From the NCBI GenBank assembly GCA_014871385.1, contig CM026426.1, positions 2,491,852-2,555,851 on the forward strand: DNA of 64,000 nucleotides, read 5' to 3'. The notes below the pieces were generated by a model. The model searched no databases. It worked only from the letters and a program-made list of their open reading frames with translations, and had not been told where the DNA came from. The translations under genes were made by a program, and so were the position numbers. The DNA is from Ceratodon purpureus (taxonomy: Eukaryota; Streptophyta; Bryopsida; Pseudoditrichales; Ditrichaceae). Below are positions 1 to 11,908 of the stretch, piece by piece. The stretch's first letter is position 1. Every line of letters starts with the position of its first letter.

Positions 1-553
1 ATCTTGCATGTGACAGGAGAAACTAGTCGAGACAGATTAGCTACGCCATGGCCACAGTAAAGCGCGAGTTGGCTTCTACCCTCCCCCTGAACAGGAAACA
101 GGGTGAAAGGATCAAGTTCGCACAAGGACTCCACTTACGGTGCAGGTGGTCTGTGCAGGATTTTGCAGAGAAGCTGGAGTTAGAGGACGCCGGCATTTGC
201 GAAAAGACAGAATGTGGAACGACACATATCAGCGAGGCCCATTTGAAGAGGGTATTTCCAAATAAAGAAGGCAGTGGGATCCGAGTGGTTGCGAATGAAT
301 TCATCACGGAGGCTGAGTGCGGTACAATCTGGCAAAAGTATTTTCTAATGTACAACCATGCACTTCCCAACAAAGAGTTTGCTCGTTATTTTTTAAGGAG
401 CTCGTTGGCGGAGAGGGAGGGGAAGTGTAAGATCAATTGGGCCAAATTTACCCATGACATTTGTAGGAAGCATTACATTGCGTGGCAGAAGGATGGAAGA
501 GTGGAGGAGGCCCTACACTCAAAGTGGGATAAGCTTCAGGGAATTCCATGTTT

Positions 554-615
554 GGAGAATTTAGGGAACAGTAGATGTCAAGGTGGAGAATTTAGGGAAC
601 AGTAGATGTCAAGGT
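554..615 (+). repeat. 31-bp perfect tandem duplication inside exon 1 of member A
   Basis: Two identical adjacent 31-bp units (554-584 and 585-615) starting GGAGAATTTAGGGAACAG. Because 31 is not a multiple of 3, the second copy shifts the frame and creates the early TAG at 603. Removing one copy reopens the frame to the splice donor at 738. Confidence 0.9.
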
Positions 616-737
616 GGGGATCAACGCCAGGTTGGAGCAACGTGCGAGCTCGCTTCGTGGACCGAGGACCAGAGTTTGGAGGTGCTTCAGATGTTGGAGG
701 ATGCCGAAGGAGACGCTGGCGGGATTGGGCCAAAGAT

Positions 738-3700
738 GTGAGTGCTGCATTCGTTACCTGATTCTGAAAATCATTTATTCATCTGCGGAACAATCTGCCA
801 ATTATACATGCGTAGATAGCTTGAAATGTTTTATGTCCCATGTACATACCTTGCACAGTTCAATCCGGTTTTCAATGGTTGTTCTGCGGTGTCCATGATA
901 AAGCTCGCTTGGTTGGTAAATGTCCGATTGGGGATGAGTATCATGCTGTGGTACCTGTTAAAGGTTCTTATGTTTTTACTGTCTGTTACGGGACATCGAC
1001 TCGGAATGGATACAGTCTAGTATGTGTTACTTGCTTTCGATTATTTTGTTATAAAACATGTTCTGTAATGTACTCATGCTGCAGCGCAGATCAAGTGGGG
1101 GTTGATGTTCTCGAGTACGCGTTGAGAACAGTGCAACTCCTGTTAATGTAATATGTGATTTTAGGTTTAGGTCATGGACACAGCCAGATGCGAGTAGTAC
1201 GCATTGAAACGGGATTTTTAGTTCTGGTCCTCAGTCTTCAACGACGTAGTTATTCGCCTTTTAATATTTGTCTTGTCGTTTATCATCTTTGTTGGGCTCT
1301 GAAATAGAAATAAGTCATGGGCTTTTAATAGCAGACTATTTTTTGACATAGATGTACTGTCATTTGATTCCAGTGATGCAGTCTTTGTGAGAGGGATAAT
1401 ACTGTCGAGAAACACGTATCCATGTCCCAGATTAGAGGTTTTGATCAACATTAAACAAAACGTAGGTGTCCATGATCAGCTTTGCAGTTTTTATACTCGG
1501 AGCGTTGGGCAGATAAAATGAGCGTAGCCCGTAATGTACAGAAGCTGAGTTTAAAAAGAATTTAACAAGCACGTGAATCCTAAAAGGACCAGAGGGTTCC
1601 GACGTCCACTCAGCAGATTGGGAATGCTTGCAAAATGTATTGACTCAGAGTAGTGAATGTCACCTTTTGTCTGCAAACTATGTGTTGATTTCATGGTTAC
1701 CACCATTTGTTACCTTAATAAAATTTCAGGATCCTTCCAGTGTGTTTCAGGGCCAGATCATTATGGAAGGATTTGCGGTTTTCAGTTTCATAGTCTACTA
1801 CTAGTTTTTATGTTTTTTGAATTTACTTCTAGCCTGTAACAATTAAGCTAGATTGTAAGTTTTGGTGGCTTGTAATCAGATCATGCATGGATCTGATTCA
1901 AGAGAACAAGACGTCACATGTTTGTTGAACGATCACCTAGTTTTTTAGTGGTTTTTGGGAGGATGACAGGATGTGCTAATCCTAGTCACCTCCAAGCTCG
2001 GTGCTTAAGGTGAGCGTGCGTGTCTAAAATGACTATTTCAAGGTTTCAATTTAGATGGGAGGATTAAATATGAGAAGGCAAGCAACTATAGATACAGTAG
2101 GTCGTTATTCCATTGTAAGTTTATTATTACAGTTTTGATATGACCAATAGCACGGTTTATAGGGATTTAGGGAGCTTCTAGTTGAACGCATATTACATGT
2201 TCTCCGACTTTTTGAACAAAAAGGTTTTCGAAGTCTCCCATCGCAGCGGGTACCGGGATAGTTGAACGCCTCTGGCAGCAGCCGCTCATTCCAGAGAGGG
2301 GTGCTGGAAAACTGCTGACCGGATAAGCTTGGAAGAACAGAACAGATGTTGTATGCTACCGGAGCAATTTCCTTCGGGGGTTAGACAAGACACGGGTAGC
2401 TGTGTTTTGGAGTTGATGGTTGAGATACCCTATGTATGTATATGAGTTTGAGGGTGAAGCACAGGTCACTTATCTATTAGCAATTCTTTAATGCATCCCG
2501 TGTCAACGTCGAAGCGGCTGATGACAGAGTCGACAAGGTTCTGCCTAGAATGTATGTTCTCTTTCATGAAAATCGGACTATGCTCGTACAGTGGTAGTCA
2601 GTGGGTATTATACGCGCAACAACGTTTATTTGGACTTGACTGCTCATTTGAGGGTGGTAACTCATGTCTCCCTCATGTATATTTCATTTGAAATGAAATT
2701 CATTTGTATGCTGATATTGTCAACAGACTTATTTTGTGGACAACCTTTTATCAACACGTGTGTGAACCTGGTATAGAGATAGTAACAGAGGAGGGCATAG
2801 TTGTGGTTCATTATGCATGCTTCTCGAGCACGGTATGTGCGAAGTAGTGAAAGTTACAGAAATGTCTGGCCTTGCTAGATCTTTTTGGTCCTATTCATAC
2901 CAGCTAACGGTTTGGATATGATGCCCAAGTAGTTGTACCTTACACGGATAGCCATTGGGGACACGGCTGCAGCTTTGTTGCACTAGGATTCAGACCTAAC
3001 CAATGTAAATGATGGACGTTGAGAGGATTACCTCGTGCGGTTGCTCTGTTTTCTTCTTTACCAGAACCGCGCTGGTTCATGCCGGAGGTTTTGGTACACC
3101 GTTCGATAGTTGATGTCCACATGTCTAGAGTGGTTGAAGTGGCCATGGTTCCACACTTTAGGAATATAGCCAGAGGAAGTGAGTGCCGGATCATCGTGAG
3201 GCACGCTTGGAACTGGCTATTAGATGTCAACCCCGAAATTCTTAAGCGACCGTCGAACGGAATATTGTTTGCATTTCCGGTCAGGCAAGTTCATTAATGT
3301 CAGATTTTATGGCTTCACAACGTAACTACGTCAATTCACAGTTTCCCGTTCAAGATGTTGTGGTATTTAGTGACGGTGCTCTGCCAGTGCCTCTTGTGTT
3401 CCCTGAATGAGTTTCTACAGGATCTGGTAAACGATTTTTGTTTTCACGGTGAGTGCTTATGTTTACTATGTGCATACATGTGCAATGTGGAGGTGTGCAA
3501 CGGCTTCTGCATTTCTTTCTGGTTTGCATTCGTTTCTCTTCGCTCAATGGTGGTGGTTGTGATACCACGAATGAGGTGTGAGTCTAAGCTGTAGAGTTAA
3601 TATTGAACTGGCATTTAGCATTTGTTATGATGCGTCTTTTAATGCTCAAGTTTAGGTTGCACTGGTCAGGAGATGTTACTTGTCCACCTCAACTGTGAGA

Positions 3701-4123
3701 TCACCTAAGATACTTTATTGCTAAATGGATTAGAGTCAGGATTTTCTACGGAAGTTTAATGACCAAGATTTATTATCGCTCGGATCACACACTGAGAAAT
3801 TTCACATCTGACGTTGATAGGCTCTGAATTAGCGAAACTCTGCAGAGTAATGACGCACGTCGGCAATGAGTATACGAGGATGACAGACGTGTGTAATTCA
3901 TCCACTACATAGTCACAGCCCAAAGTTTGCTTCGACACCTGTGCGAACACCGCTCATGCACATGTGGTTGTGCCCAGAAATCATTGCATCAGACTCGTGT
4001 GTTCCTCTTGTCCGGGGAGAAGTGTGTCCGCGGGGTAGTGGAAATGCGCACTTCGAAATCGGTGACATGGTTCTATGTACTATGGAACATACCTGATCTG
4101 GGTTTCGTCAACATGTGCTGCAG
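738..4123. other. Long intron of member A; no convincing gene
   Basis: The interval runs from the GTGAGT donor at 738 to the TGCTGCAG acceptor ending at 4123. Several short ORFs occur. The longest plausible one is 3019-3297 (92 aa, containing RHAWNWLLDVNPEILKRPS), but it has no family match I can name and no matching splice phase was established. No repeat or RNA gene stands out. Confidence 0.4.
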
Positions 4124-4923
4124 ATGCGTACTAGAACAACGGAGCAAGGAGCTCCAGCAGCAGTGCAAGGGTGTTGATGGTGCCCTAGCCGAACGCCTGA
4201 AGTCTTTGAGAGAGGAAGAGCTCAGCTGCGCCAACATGAGGAGCTGCCGTGACAGTTTGGTGGCGCATTTTAACTCCATTAGAAGTGCCGGGGATTCAGG
4301 GGAGAATGGCGAGGACAGAATTGGAGAAAACTGTGAAGAGGAGGATGAGGAGCTGAGGCGGATTGACAAGGACTTGGAATTCGGAGTTCACATACTCAAT
4401 CGGGAGAGTGCCCGCACTGAGGTGCTGAGATTCGAACAAGAGGGACTTCAGACGGAGCTCAATCAGGTTGAGCATGAGTTCCGCGTACGAGGGACTCAAT
4501 CAACTCGATTGGAGATGTGGGTGGGGAAATTGACCGAGCAAGTACAGATGATGGCTGTGGGCTTCTGGATGGGGACTACTCCACTCCCAATTTGAAATCC
4601 ACGGGTCCCTACGGAGGGACGAGTTTAGGTTATCAGAGTGAAAAATTGCCCGGTTTGTGGCTTCTACTTTAAGTGCCACAACATCTCTGTTGCGGACTGT
4701 AGTTGCTGCTATCATCACTTTTGTCTCGCAGCTTGGTTGAGTGATGGTAAAAGGAGGTGCGCAAATGTGAATTGCGAAATGGAGTTCAGCGCGGATTGGT
4801 TAGATAGATTTGGAGCCAATCAAATCTGACTACCAGCACTTCGGCAGCCGAAAGTAGAAGGACAAATAAGTCGAATCAACAGGCGTGACGCTGGGAATGT
4901 TGCAGCTGCGGCATCAACCAACT

Positions 4924-6193
4924 GTAAGTTCCGCAACTGTCTTCGTCATGTGAGTTCAAACTTGAGGTTCCTTGCTAGTAACCTCAAGGATATGGTTGCT
5001 ATCATCCGGAGGGAATTGTAACGCACATCTGCGGCCACGTTGACCTGGGAATTTTGGACATTAGTGTGTACGTCACATTTTTCCTACAGTGTCTGTTTTC
5101 ACCTTCGTGATTTCCGCTTAGGCATCCTTGTCACTTACTTTTCGATATAAGCTGTTTCTGATACAGCGACGCACTAACACTGCTGGGCTATTTGAGTTAT
5201 CGCTGCGGGGGCACAGACTTACACAGCGGCAAATACGGTATAGCAGAGCGCTTCAGTGGTGTTGTTCAAGGGATATAGTGTAACGTCCACTGCCTTCCAT
5301 GCTTTTGTCACTTCACCACCTTTTCCGGGGCTGGTGCTATGGACTTTGTTTATTTGATCTGCTTCATTTAGCCCTTACAGATCTAGAAAGTGTAGCTTTG
5401 AAAGCGAAGTAGTTCATCAAAAGTCTGTGAGGTGAGATCAGTGCATTCGCAGTGACTTACACCCTCAATCGTGGTCGGTGATGCCTGTCATGACTTTGTT
5501 CGCACTGTTCGAATGTAAAAGTGCTTTCGTCAGTGCCTTTGTTAGGTATCATCGGTATGCTTCAGCTTATTTCACGTGCAAGTGCTCTATCACTTTGCTT
5601 TTCTGGGGTAAACCACTGAGTCCTTGTGGGGTTGGCTGAGCGTCTGGAATGTCAAGTTGTTCACTGTGTTCATGCTAAGAGAGTTCACGTTCACTTTCCA
5701 AGTGACTGTCGCTGCACTACCACAGCGAATCCACTTTGATCCGGGCATTACGGTGGACCGCTTTGATGACCGTTTCTTCTCACTTACTCACTTTCAATTC
5801 ACTAAGGAATAGTGAATTGAAATTTTGTATACATGAGGTGCCGTCGCGGAGGAGTTGCTTTCCATGGTGACGGCTATTGAACAGCAGTTCACAAGGTTGA
5901 CGTGTGCTGGAAGTACCTTTGGTCGCTGCGATATTACTTGAAACAGATAAGTTCACTTTCCAGGAGACTATCAGTGCGGTAGCACTACAAATCCACTTTG
6001 ATCCGGACATTTTGGTGGAACGCTTTGGTGACCGTTTCTTCTCGCTTACTCACTTTGAATTTACTAAGGCGTAGTGAAATCAATTTCTTAATTCTGTTTC
6101 TTTTTGGAAGTCCATGTATTTTTATTCGTACTCAGTAATGCGCAGAGCAGACTGAACATTGAGAAATCACAGAGTATGTGATTGCTTGTGTAG
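4924..6193. other. Second intron of member A, rich in TTCACTTT/AGTGAC motifs
   Basis: It lies between donor GTAAGT at 4924 and acceptor GTGTAG ending at 6193. It contains many short TTCACTTT, CACTTT and AGTGAC words and the duplicated module annotated separately. No coding potential is seen. Confidence 0.4.
5689..6083 (+). repeat. Two diverged copies of a 130-bp module with a perfect hairpin
   Basis: Copies lie at 5689-5820 and 5951-6083. Shared blocks include GTTCACTTTCCA, AATCCACTTTGATCCGG, GACCGTTTCTTCTC and TTACTCACTTT. The end of copy 1 forms a perfect 12-bp inverted repeat with a 7-nt loop (5792-5803 pairs with 5811-5822). Copy 2 has a decayed version. Confidence 0.75.
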
Positions 6194-7107
6194 TTCACGT
6201 GGGGTGGGCGTCCGGGACTCCATCGTTGATGAAGCAGAAGAGTGTGGTGACGCCTTCTTCGGGAGAAGTGAAGACTCATGCGTCTCCGAGTTGGAAGACG
6301 CCGACGTCTCCTGTGAGAAGGGTAGCCGGCGAAAGAAGAGCAGGACGTCTGGATGCATTGGCGCTCGGTACCCCTCCAGCGGTGAATAAATCCGGGACTC
6401 CGTCAATGCCGACTGAGCAACTATCCACAAGTACGTCCAACGAAAGCATACTCTTCCCGGATAAAGAAGAGCTCTGCTTGAGTCAATTACAACGGCCTTC
6501 CCATGCGGCTCCTGAGCGTGGAGGTGGTATTGTATTGAGCACTTTGATCCCGGAGACATTACCAGACACGGCTTTGGGGGTGGGAGAAGACGAAGACATT
6601 CCACCATCCTTCACCGGCAATGTGCCATCAACCACTACGATGAGCAAGGGAACTGATAGGGCAACGTCGCCTTCCACTGAGGAGGATCCAGAACCTGACA
6701 TGGGAGGAACCGATTGCCAAGTACTTGACGTGGACACTGTGCACTCGGGAAAATAGGCGGTCGCTGAGGAGTCCCCGACAGTTAAGAAGTCCTCAAGTAA
6801 AGGAACGGGGTCTGTCGGGACGCGACGGCAGGCGGCCTTGCGAAATAAGCTATGTCCCTCGCCGGGTGCCTCTACGGGGACTTCAGCTGACGAAGGGTTG
6901 GTGCAAGGGGCGAAGAAGCCGATGTTAGGGCAAGGACGTACAGGCCAGGGCGTGACAAGGGCAGAGAAGGGGTGCAACATGAAGTCGTTGGCCGAAATTG
7001 GAGTTCAGGAGAAATTCAAAGCACCAGTTGTGATTGCTGATGCAGGGAAAGGTCGAGGTCGCGGAGGGAATCAGGCAAAGCGCAAGCGCAACGCAAGTAT
7101 GCCTTAG

Positions 7108-7617
7108 AGTATCTCTAAGGTGGCAAAGTTAGTGACTACATGTTGTAAATTTTGAGACTGTATCGGGCAGAGCGTGACATGTGATATGCAGACAACAGCT
7201 ACATCTGGAACGATCTAATTTTGGATTTAGGGTCGGGTCAGAGGACTCCGTACGATTCTAAATGCAACGGGTCTCAATTTTTGGGATGGTCACGAGGTTG
7301 AGTATACATGTGTATTAATGGCACTATTTTTTTTGGGTTGGACATATGAATACGATCATAGGAGTTAACGGTTCAATATTAGGTAGTTTTTGTTCATTCG
7401 CATATCCGGCATGGCACTAAGGCTTGGCGTGTATTAATGACCTATATAAAGATATAAAATATGCGCATTTATTGAAAAACAACTTCAGATCTGTAGATGG
7501 TATTCTTGGTTCGGTATTGTTGTGGCTTCTTATTTGTTTTTAGGTTTTTTTGCATAATAAGGGGAGGAGGGATGTCCCGCACAGACTTCTGAGTCCGGGT
7601 TTGAAGACATGTCTTAG
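7108..7617. other. Intergenic; nothing recognised
   Basis: This is the spacer between the stop of member A and the first importin exon. It is AT-rich, with no ORF or repeat of note. Confidence 0.4.
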
Positions 7618-9035
7618 GATACCACCGCATGGACCATGGGAAGAATCTTCGAGTTCCTTCACGGGGCTTCCCTTGAGGCTCCAGTTATCACCCAGACTAA
7701 CTTGCCGTAGGTGCTAGCTGTTCTTCTTGAGAGAATCAAGGATACACCTAATGTTGCAGAGAAGGTCTGTGGAGTGGTTTACTTCTTGGCCCAAGGTTAT
7801 GAGGAAGGCGGACAGACGTCATTTCTGTTATCTCCATTCTTCCAGAGCATTGTTCAAGCCTTGTTGGCAACTACTGAGATAGAGGATTCTGGAGATTCTA
7901 GGCTGCGGACAGCTGCTTATGAGACTCTGAATGAGGTGGTCCGCATCTCAACAGGGGACACTGCACCGATTGTCATGCAGCTGGTGCCTGTCATCATGGA
8001 GAAACTCAATCATACTTTGCAGATGGCCGAGCTCTTGTCAGATGACCGAGATAAGGAGAGTGAACTTCAGGCTCTCCTATTTGCTGTTCTGCAGGTAAGA
8101 GTCAATGTCGCTTATTTTTATTCTGTAGGTGTCCGATTTGTATGTTGGGTTAATTGAGAATCTTCTTTCCTCGAGTAGAGCCTTCTAACACTTTCCTATC
8201 CACACCCTAGTGTTGCTTTTAAACTAAACTTTCATGGAACCGTTTCAGTGATACATCTTCGTCATCGGGCAATTGTTTTTTGAGAGGTGACGCAGGACGA
8301 TTGTTGTAGTTCAAACCCCGTTAAACATAGTCGTCTCTTCATGAAAATTGAACAGTGTACTAGAGCCGTCTCCTCTCTTTCGACATAACAGCAATGGCTC
8401 ATTCAGGATTATTAATTCTACCCGCATTTATCAGCATATGTTTTGGAAGAAATTGAGAATCCAAGTTTTGAATTCTGTTTAAATTGAACAGAAGCTCACA
8501 TACATTTATGTCTTTTGTTTTCGCAGGTGATCATTCAGAAGCTCAGTGCGACGGAAGTCACCAGGTATGGCGTTGTGCAGTATGCGGATCAAACGATGGG
8601 TCTGTTTCTTCGTGTCTTCGCTTGCCAAAGTGCGACTGTCCATGAGGATGCGATGCTTGCGATCGGAGCTTGTAAAGAGCCACTCGCATTGAGTTTGGAA
8701 AGTACATGAGGGAATTTTACCGGTACTTGGAAATGGGTCTTCAAAACTTTGAAGAATACCAGGTATTTATACTGCCTCATTCTTCGTGATCAGTAGTCAG
8801 GATGAACACTGATTGGTCCTTTCGCAAACATAAGTATCTGTAGAAACTGAAGAGCAGAGTGCTGTTCGTTTAGATACATGTAATTCTAATTTACGCACGC
8901 CTCCGTGAATCGAATCAGTTGGGTTCAAGTGGTTTATTTTTTATTTAAAATTTACTTGTCTGGCACTAATCGTATTGGTCTGCTTTGTGACAGGTATGTG
9001 CAGTGACTGTTGGTGTAGTTGGTGATACACTACAA
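7618..9035 (+). pseudogene. Importin subunit beta-1 (karyopherin beta) fragment, three exons
   Basis: Three exons of an importin-beta HEAT-repeat protein, which carries NLS cargo through the nuclear pore with importin alpha. Exon a (7618-8094, donor GTAAGA) contains AWTMGRIFEFLHGASLEAP, NVAEKVCGVVYFLAQGYE and ELQALLFAVLQ. Exon b (8527-8762) contains VIIQKL, YADQTMGLFLRVFACQS and FYRYLEMGLQNFEEYQ. Exon c starts at 8994 with VCAVTVGVVGD and then loses similarity by about 9035. It is broken by an in-frame TAG at 7708 (where the family has Gln after NLP) and by a frameshift near 8670, where the AIGALAYATG segment is scrambled before EFGKYM. No start or 3' half is present. Introns are retained, so it is a truncated genomic duplicate and not a retrocopy. 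Confidence 0.9.
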
Positions 9036-10225
9036 GGATATTGGTGTATAATCGACAAGAATGTGACAGAAAAATGTCCTGATTGACAAACCGGGTTCAA
9101 GTGAGTCTGTTTCTGTCAATTGGGTCACCAGTGAAAATGGGCTGTCAATTCGGTGTCATGAGATGGACCTGAAGTTACACCGTGGCAGCTATTTTATATG
9201 TAGTGCCTTTTTCCCCCATAATTCACTTGGTGACCTTGACTTGTTTAATTCGTAAATGTTAAAAAAAGACACACTGAATTTTTACATGACTGTATTTTCT
9301 TTATGGCATTTCACAATATTTAAATTAGAATGGACAGAGCAGGTGGTTGCAACATTTACGTCATTATGGATTTCATGTTTATCAACAAGATTTATAATTT
9401 ATTACTCAATGAGTTATACAGACCTATCAGAAATGGATACAGGTTCATGAACTGGCAATTTAGTATGGGCTCCGGCAAACACTCATTGCACGCCATAACA
9501 ACCGCAAATTTTAATTTTCAGTTAATGCGAACAAGCAGTCCCATTGGAAGCAAAGTGCAGGGTATCTTTTTCATTGATATGTACTGTAAAAAAATCCGGT
9601 AATGGACAAAACAGGATCCTAGTATTTGATTCCTATGTCAAAAACTATTGGACAAATACCGTCCACTACTATACACGAACCCAGCGTTTTCCAGTTTCCG
9701 GACTGCGTTTCATTACATTGTAGTTCCTGCAAAAGATGTCGACTAAGAGTCAAGGTGAAGCCACTGCGGAGTGGTAAATCAGGCATCCGTGATTCCTATA
9801 ATGCCTCTAACGGGACTTGTTCAAATGAAGGTATGAAAGATTGACGAATTAATGGAATAAGCACAAGGGACGGGTCTCCATAATGCGTACCTGTACTTAT
9901 GTGCAATAGTGGAGGTCGTTTGATTCAGCTACTACGAAATATTTAACATGAAAATTCTTATGTCCAAGAGGGTGTTCAGTCGACGCAACCCTGGCAACAT
10001 GCAATAACCGGTGTCAGTAATCATTCCCTCACGGTGTTCCTGGGCATGGTGAATCGACCATAGTTGGAACTCCACGTCTGTGAACGGTTAATATACCAAA
10101 TTAACGAGGGTCATTCACTATGCAGCGTTCTCTCCCCATACTCTCGAAGGCATAGACCTCGTAGACACAGTCGTTGCCTGAGTTTCCTACCCTAATTGAG
10201 CATACAGATGTTTCACATATGAGTA
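9036..10225. other. Intergenic; nothing recognised
   Basis: Only short unsupported ORFs and AT-rich sequence are seen. The word GTCAATT recurs near 9110-9150 without a clear array. Confidence 0.3.
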
Positions 10226-11908
10226 CTATACCTGTTGTGGTGCCTCCGCAAACCAACTTTGATGCGTTCTAAGCTGGCTCTCCGAGTAAGTAGAGGTGAT
10301 ATCGTTTGAATTCACGGCCGACCCTGTGGCGCATGGGGAGCTCAGGGGATATGGGATGCGAGAGTCGCCCATTATGTTAAGGAGCTCGACTGTACACGCC
10401 ACCGTCCAACGCCAGACCACACCCTTCTTGGTTAGACGTGCAAGGTGCACACTTCTGCAAATGCGCAGTTCCCAACGCCGTGCGCGCTCCACTTCCCGTA
10501 GCCATGGCCGTAGTTCAGACAGGCTATGTGGTGCCTCAGTGGCGATGCCCGCGGCCGCTCTTGTCCTCCTGGAACTAGATGGACGCACCCTCGGCATAGC
10601 TTGTGCAGGCTTGAAGTCCTTGCTGCACCCCCACTCCAGCTGCTGAGATCAATGTAAGAGCTGCACAAAGAGCACTACGCATTAGAGAGGGAGCGGAGGC
10701 ACTGGACTTCTGGAATGGTGTGTGAAGATGCTCTGTACCCCCTAACAGAACATGCCAGAGGAAAAGATCCATTGCACATGTACGAAAATGTCAATCCATG
10801 GGAGGCTTACGTCATACAATCTCCAGGCCCTTCAAGGACGGCTACCGGGTACAGATGTGGAGGTGTATAATTCCTCTAACAATGTCCACGTTAGCATGGG
10901 CTTTCAGGGCCACACAATATCTCACAGCTGACGGTAGCCAATGCCTGCAGCTGAGATGTTGATAATGATGCAACACCTTCGACAATATGCACCCGATATA
11001 TCACTGTACAGGCAGCGGTCAATACAATATTTCTTACTTTTGCCTTTCCTTGGATATGTGTGTCACGGAGGTTTTGCAGCGCCCCTTTCAGACTTTGCAC
11101 GGTTGTGGCAGCTATAGTGCGCAACCTAAGAACAGTTGTGGTTAACTCTAGGTCAATGGCTGTGATAAGATCATCTGCAAAACAACGGTGTAGGACCATC
11201 TTCTTCTCTTTGTCAGAGAAACCTGCTTCTAAAACTTGCCTGAGGACCCTAAGAACCTTCGCAGCAGCATAAGCGCACCTCCGGCTGCGTGGAGTGTCTT
11301 AAGTACACTCAATGTCCTTGACACCATCAGCTGCAGACTCCGTTCCCTGAGTCACGCCCTCCAAATCCTCGCCCGAGGAGTCTGCCCCGCTCAGATCACC
11401 TCCTCTTTCCCCGACCTCCCGATTGAGCTCCCACTGCCCTTCATCATCGTTCAAATCAACGGGGGGTTCTTCTCCAGAATGTCCTTGCGAACATCCTTCA
11501 CCTATTGTCTCATTTTTGATTGCAGCCCGAAGTTGATCCGATTGAACTTGGGTTCTCCATGTCCTGCGGTGCTCGTGCCGCTGTTCAACCCTGCAGTCAG
11601 TACGCACACTAAGAAGTTATCACCCATGTTATTCGGTTTAGCCCACCATCTCTCGCATTCTACTGGATCCAGAAAATAAACCTTGTATGTCAGAAATAGA
11701 GTACAATTTAGAGTCACACACATTGAAACTAGCATGAATGACACATCACTATGGACAGCTGACTTCAAGAGCAGCACCTCAAGACCCGAAGACGGTCCTG
11801 CTCCGCTCTCTCACGCAATTCTATCTCCCGCCGTTGGCTCTCCTCCAGCCTTAGTTCTCTCCGCACAGGCACTGCATGCCTGCAACGCTTATTTTTCTTG
11901 TTGCCCAT
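10226..11908 (-). pseudogene. Unrecognised multi-exon gene remnant, minus strand
   Basis: Several protein-like minus-strand frames run in order. 11908-11765 is 47 aa, basic then Glu/Arg-rich (MGNKKNKRCRH... RELRLEESQRREIELRER). 11777-11502 contains DPVECERWWAKPNNMG, which faintly recalls the RWW segment upstream of Harbinger (HARBI1-like) nucleases. 11607-11299 is acidic (DLNDDEGQWELNREVG). About 11310-10891 has DTHIQGKAKVRNIVLTAAC. 10597-10226 has LREVERARRWELRICRSVHL. Amino-acid composition looks coding, but stops and frame changes separate the pieces and no family is identified with confidence. Splice sites were not verified. Confidence 0.3.

Larger units (their letters stand above)
48..7107 (+). 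pseudogene. RING-like/coiled-coil family member A, three exons, broken
   Basis: No named gene is recognised. Three exons join with consistent splice phases: 48-737 (donor GTGAGT, phase 2 after collapsing a 31-bp duplication), 4124-4923 (donor GTAAGT, phase 1) and 6194-7107. Collapsed length is 2,373 nt, or 790 aa. Exon 1 encodes a domain shared with members B, C and D (MYNHALPNKEFARYFLR against MYQRVYGDAPDNKAFSQTFLR in D). Exon 2 encodes a Glu/Lys-rich coiled coil, then a RING-like finger at about 4647-4780 (C-x2-C-x13-C-x-C-x2-H-x2-C-x11-C-x4-C) and the post-RING motif DWLDRFG. Exon 3 is Ser/Thr/Pro/Glu-rich and ends in a basic tail (KGRGRGGNQAKRKRNASMP). Damage: the duplication frameshift, plus in-frame TGA 4593, TAG 4626, TGA 4827 and TAG 6754. 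The single-exon arrangement of the same domains in D supports the model. A RING domain suggests ubiquitin or SUMO ligase-like activity, but that is inference. Confidence 0.6.

Noticed and set aside
6167..6980. Long minus-strand ORFs opposite member A exon 3
   Set aside because: They mirror the low-complexity plus-strand exon, whose splice phases join to the rest of gene A. Treated as shadows.
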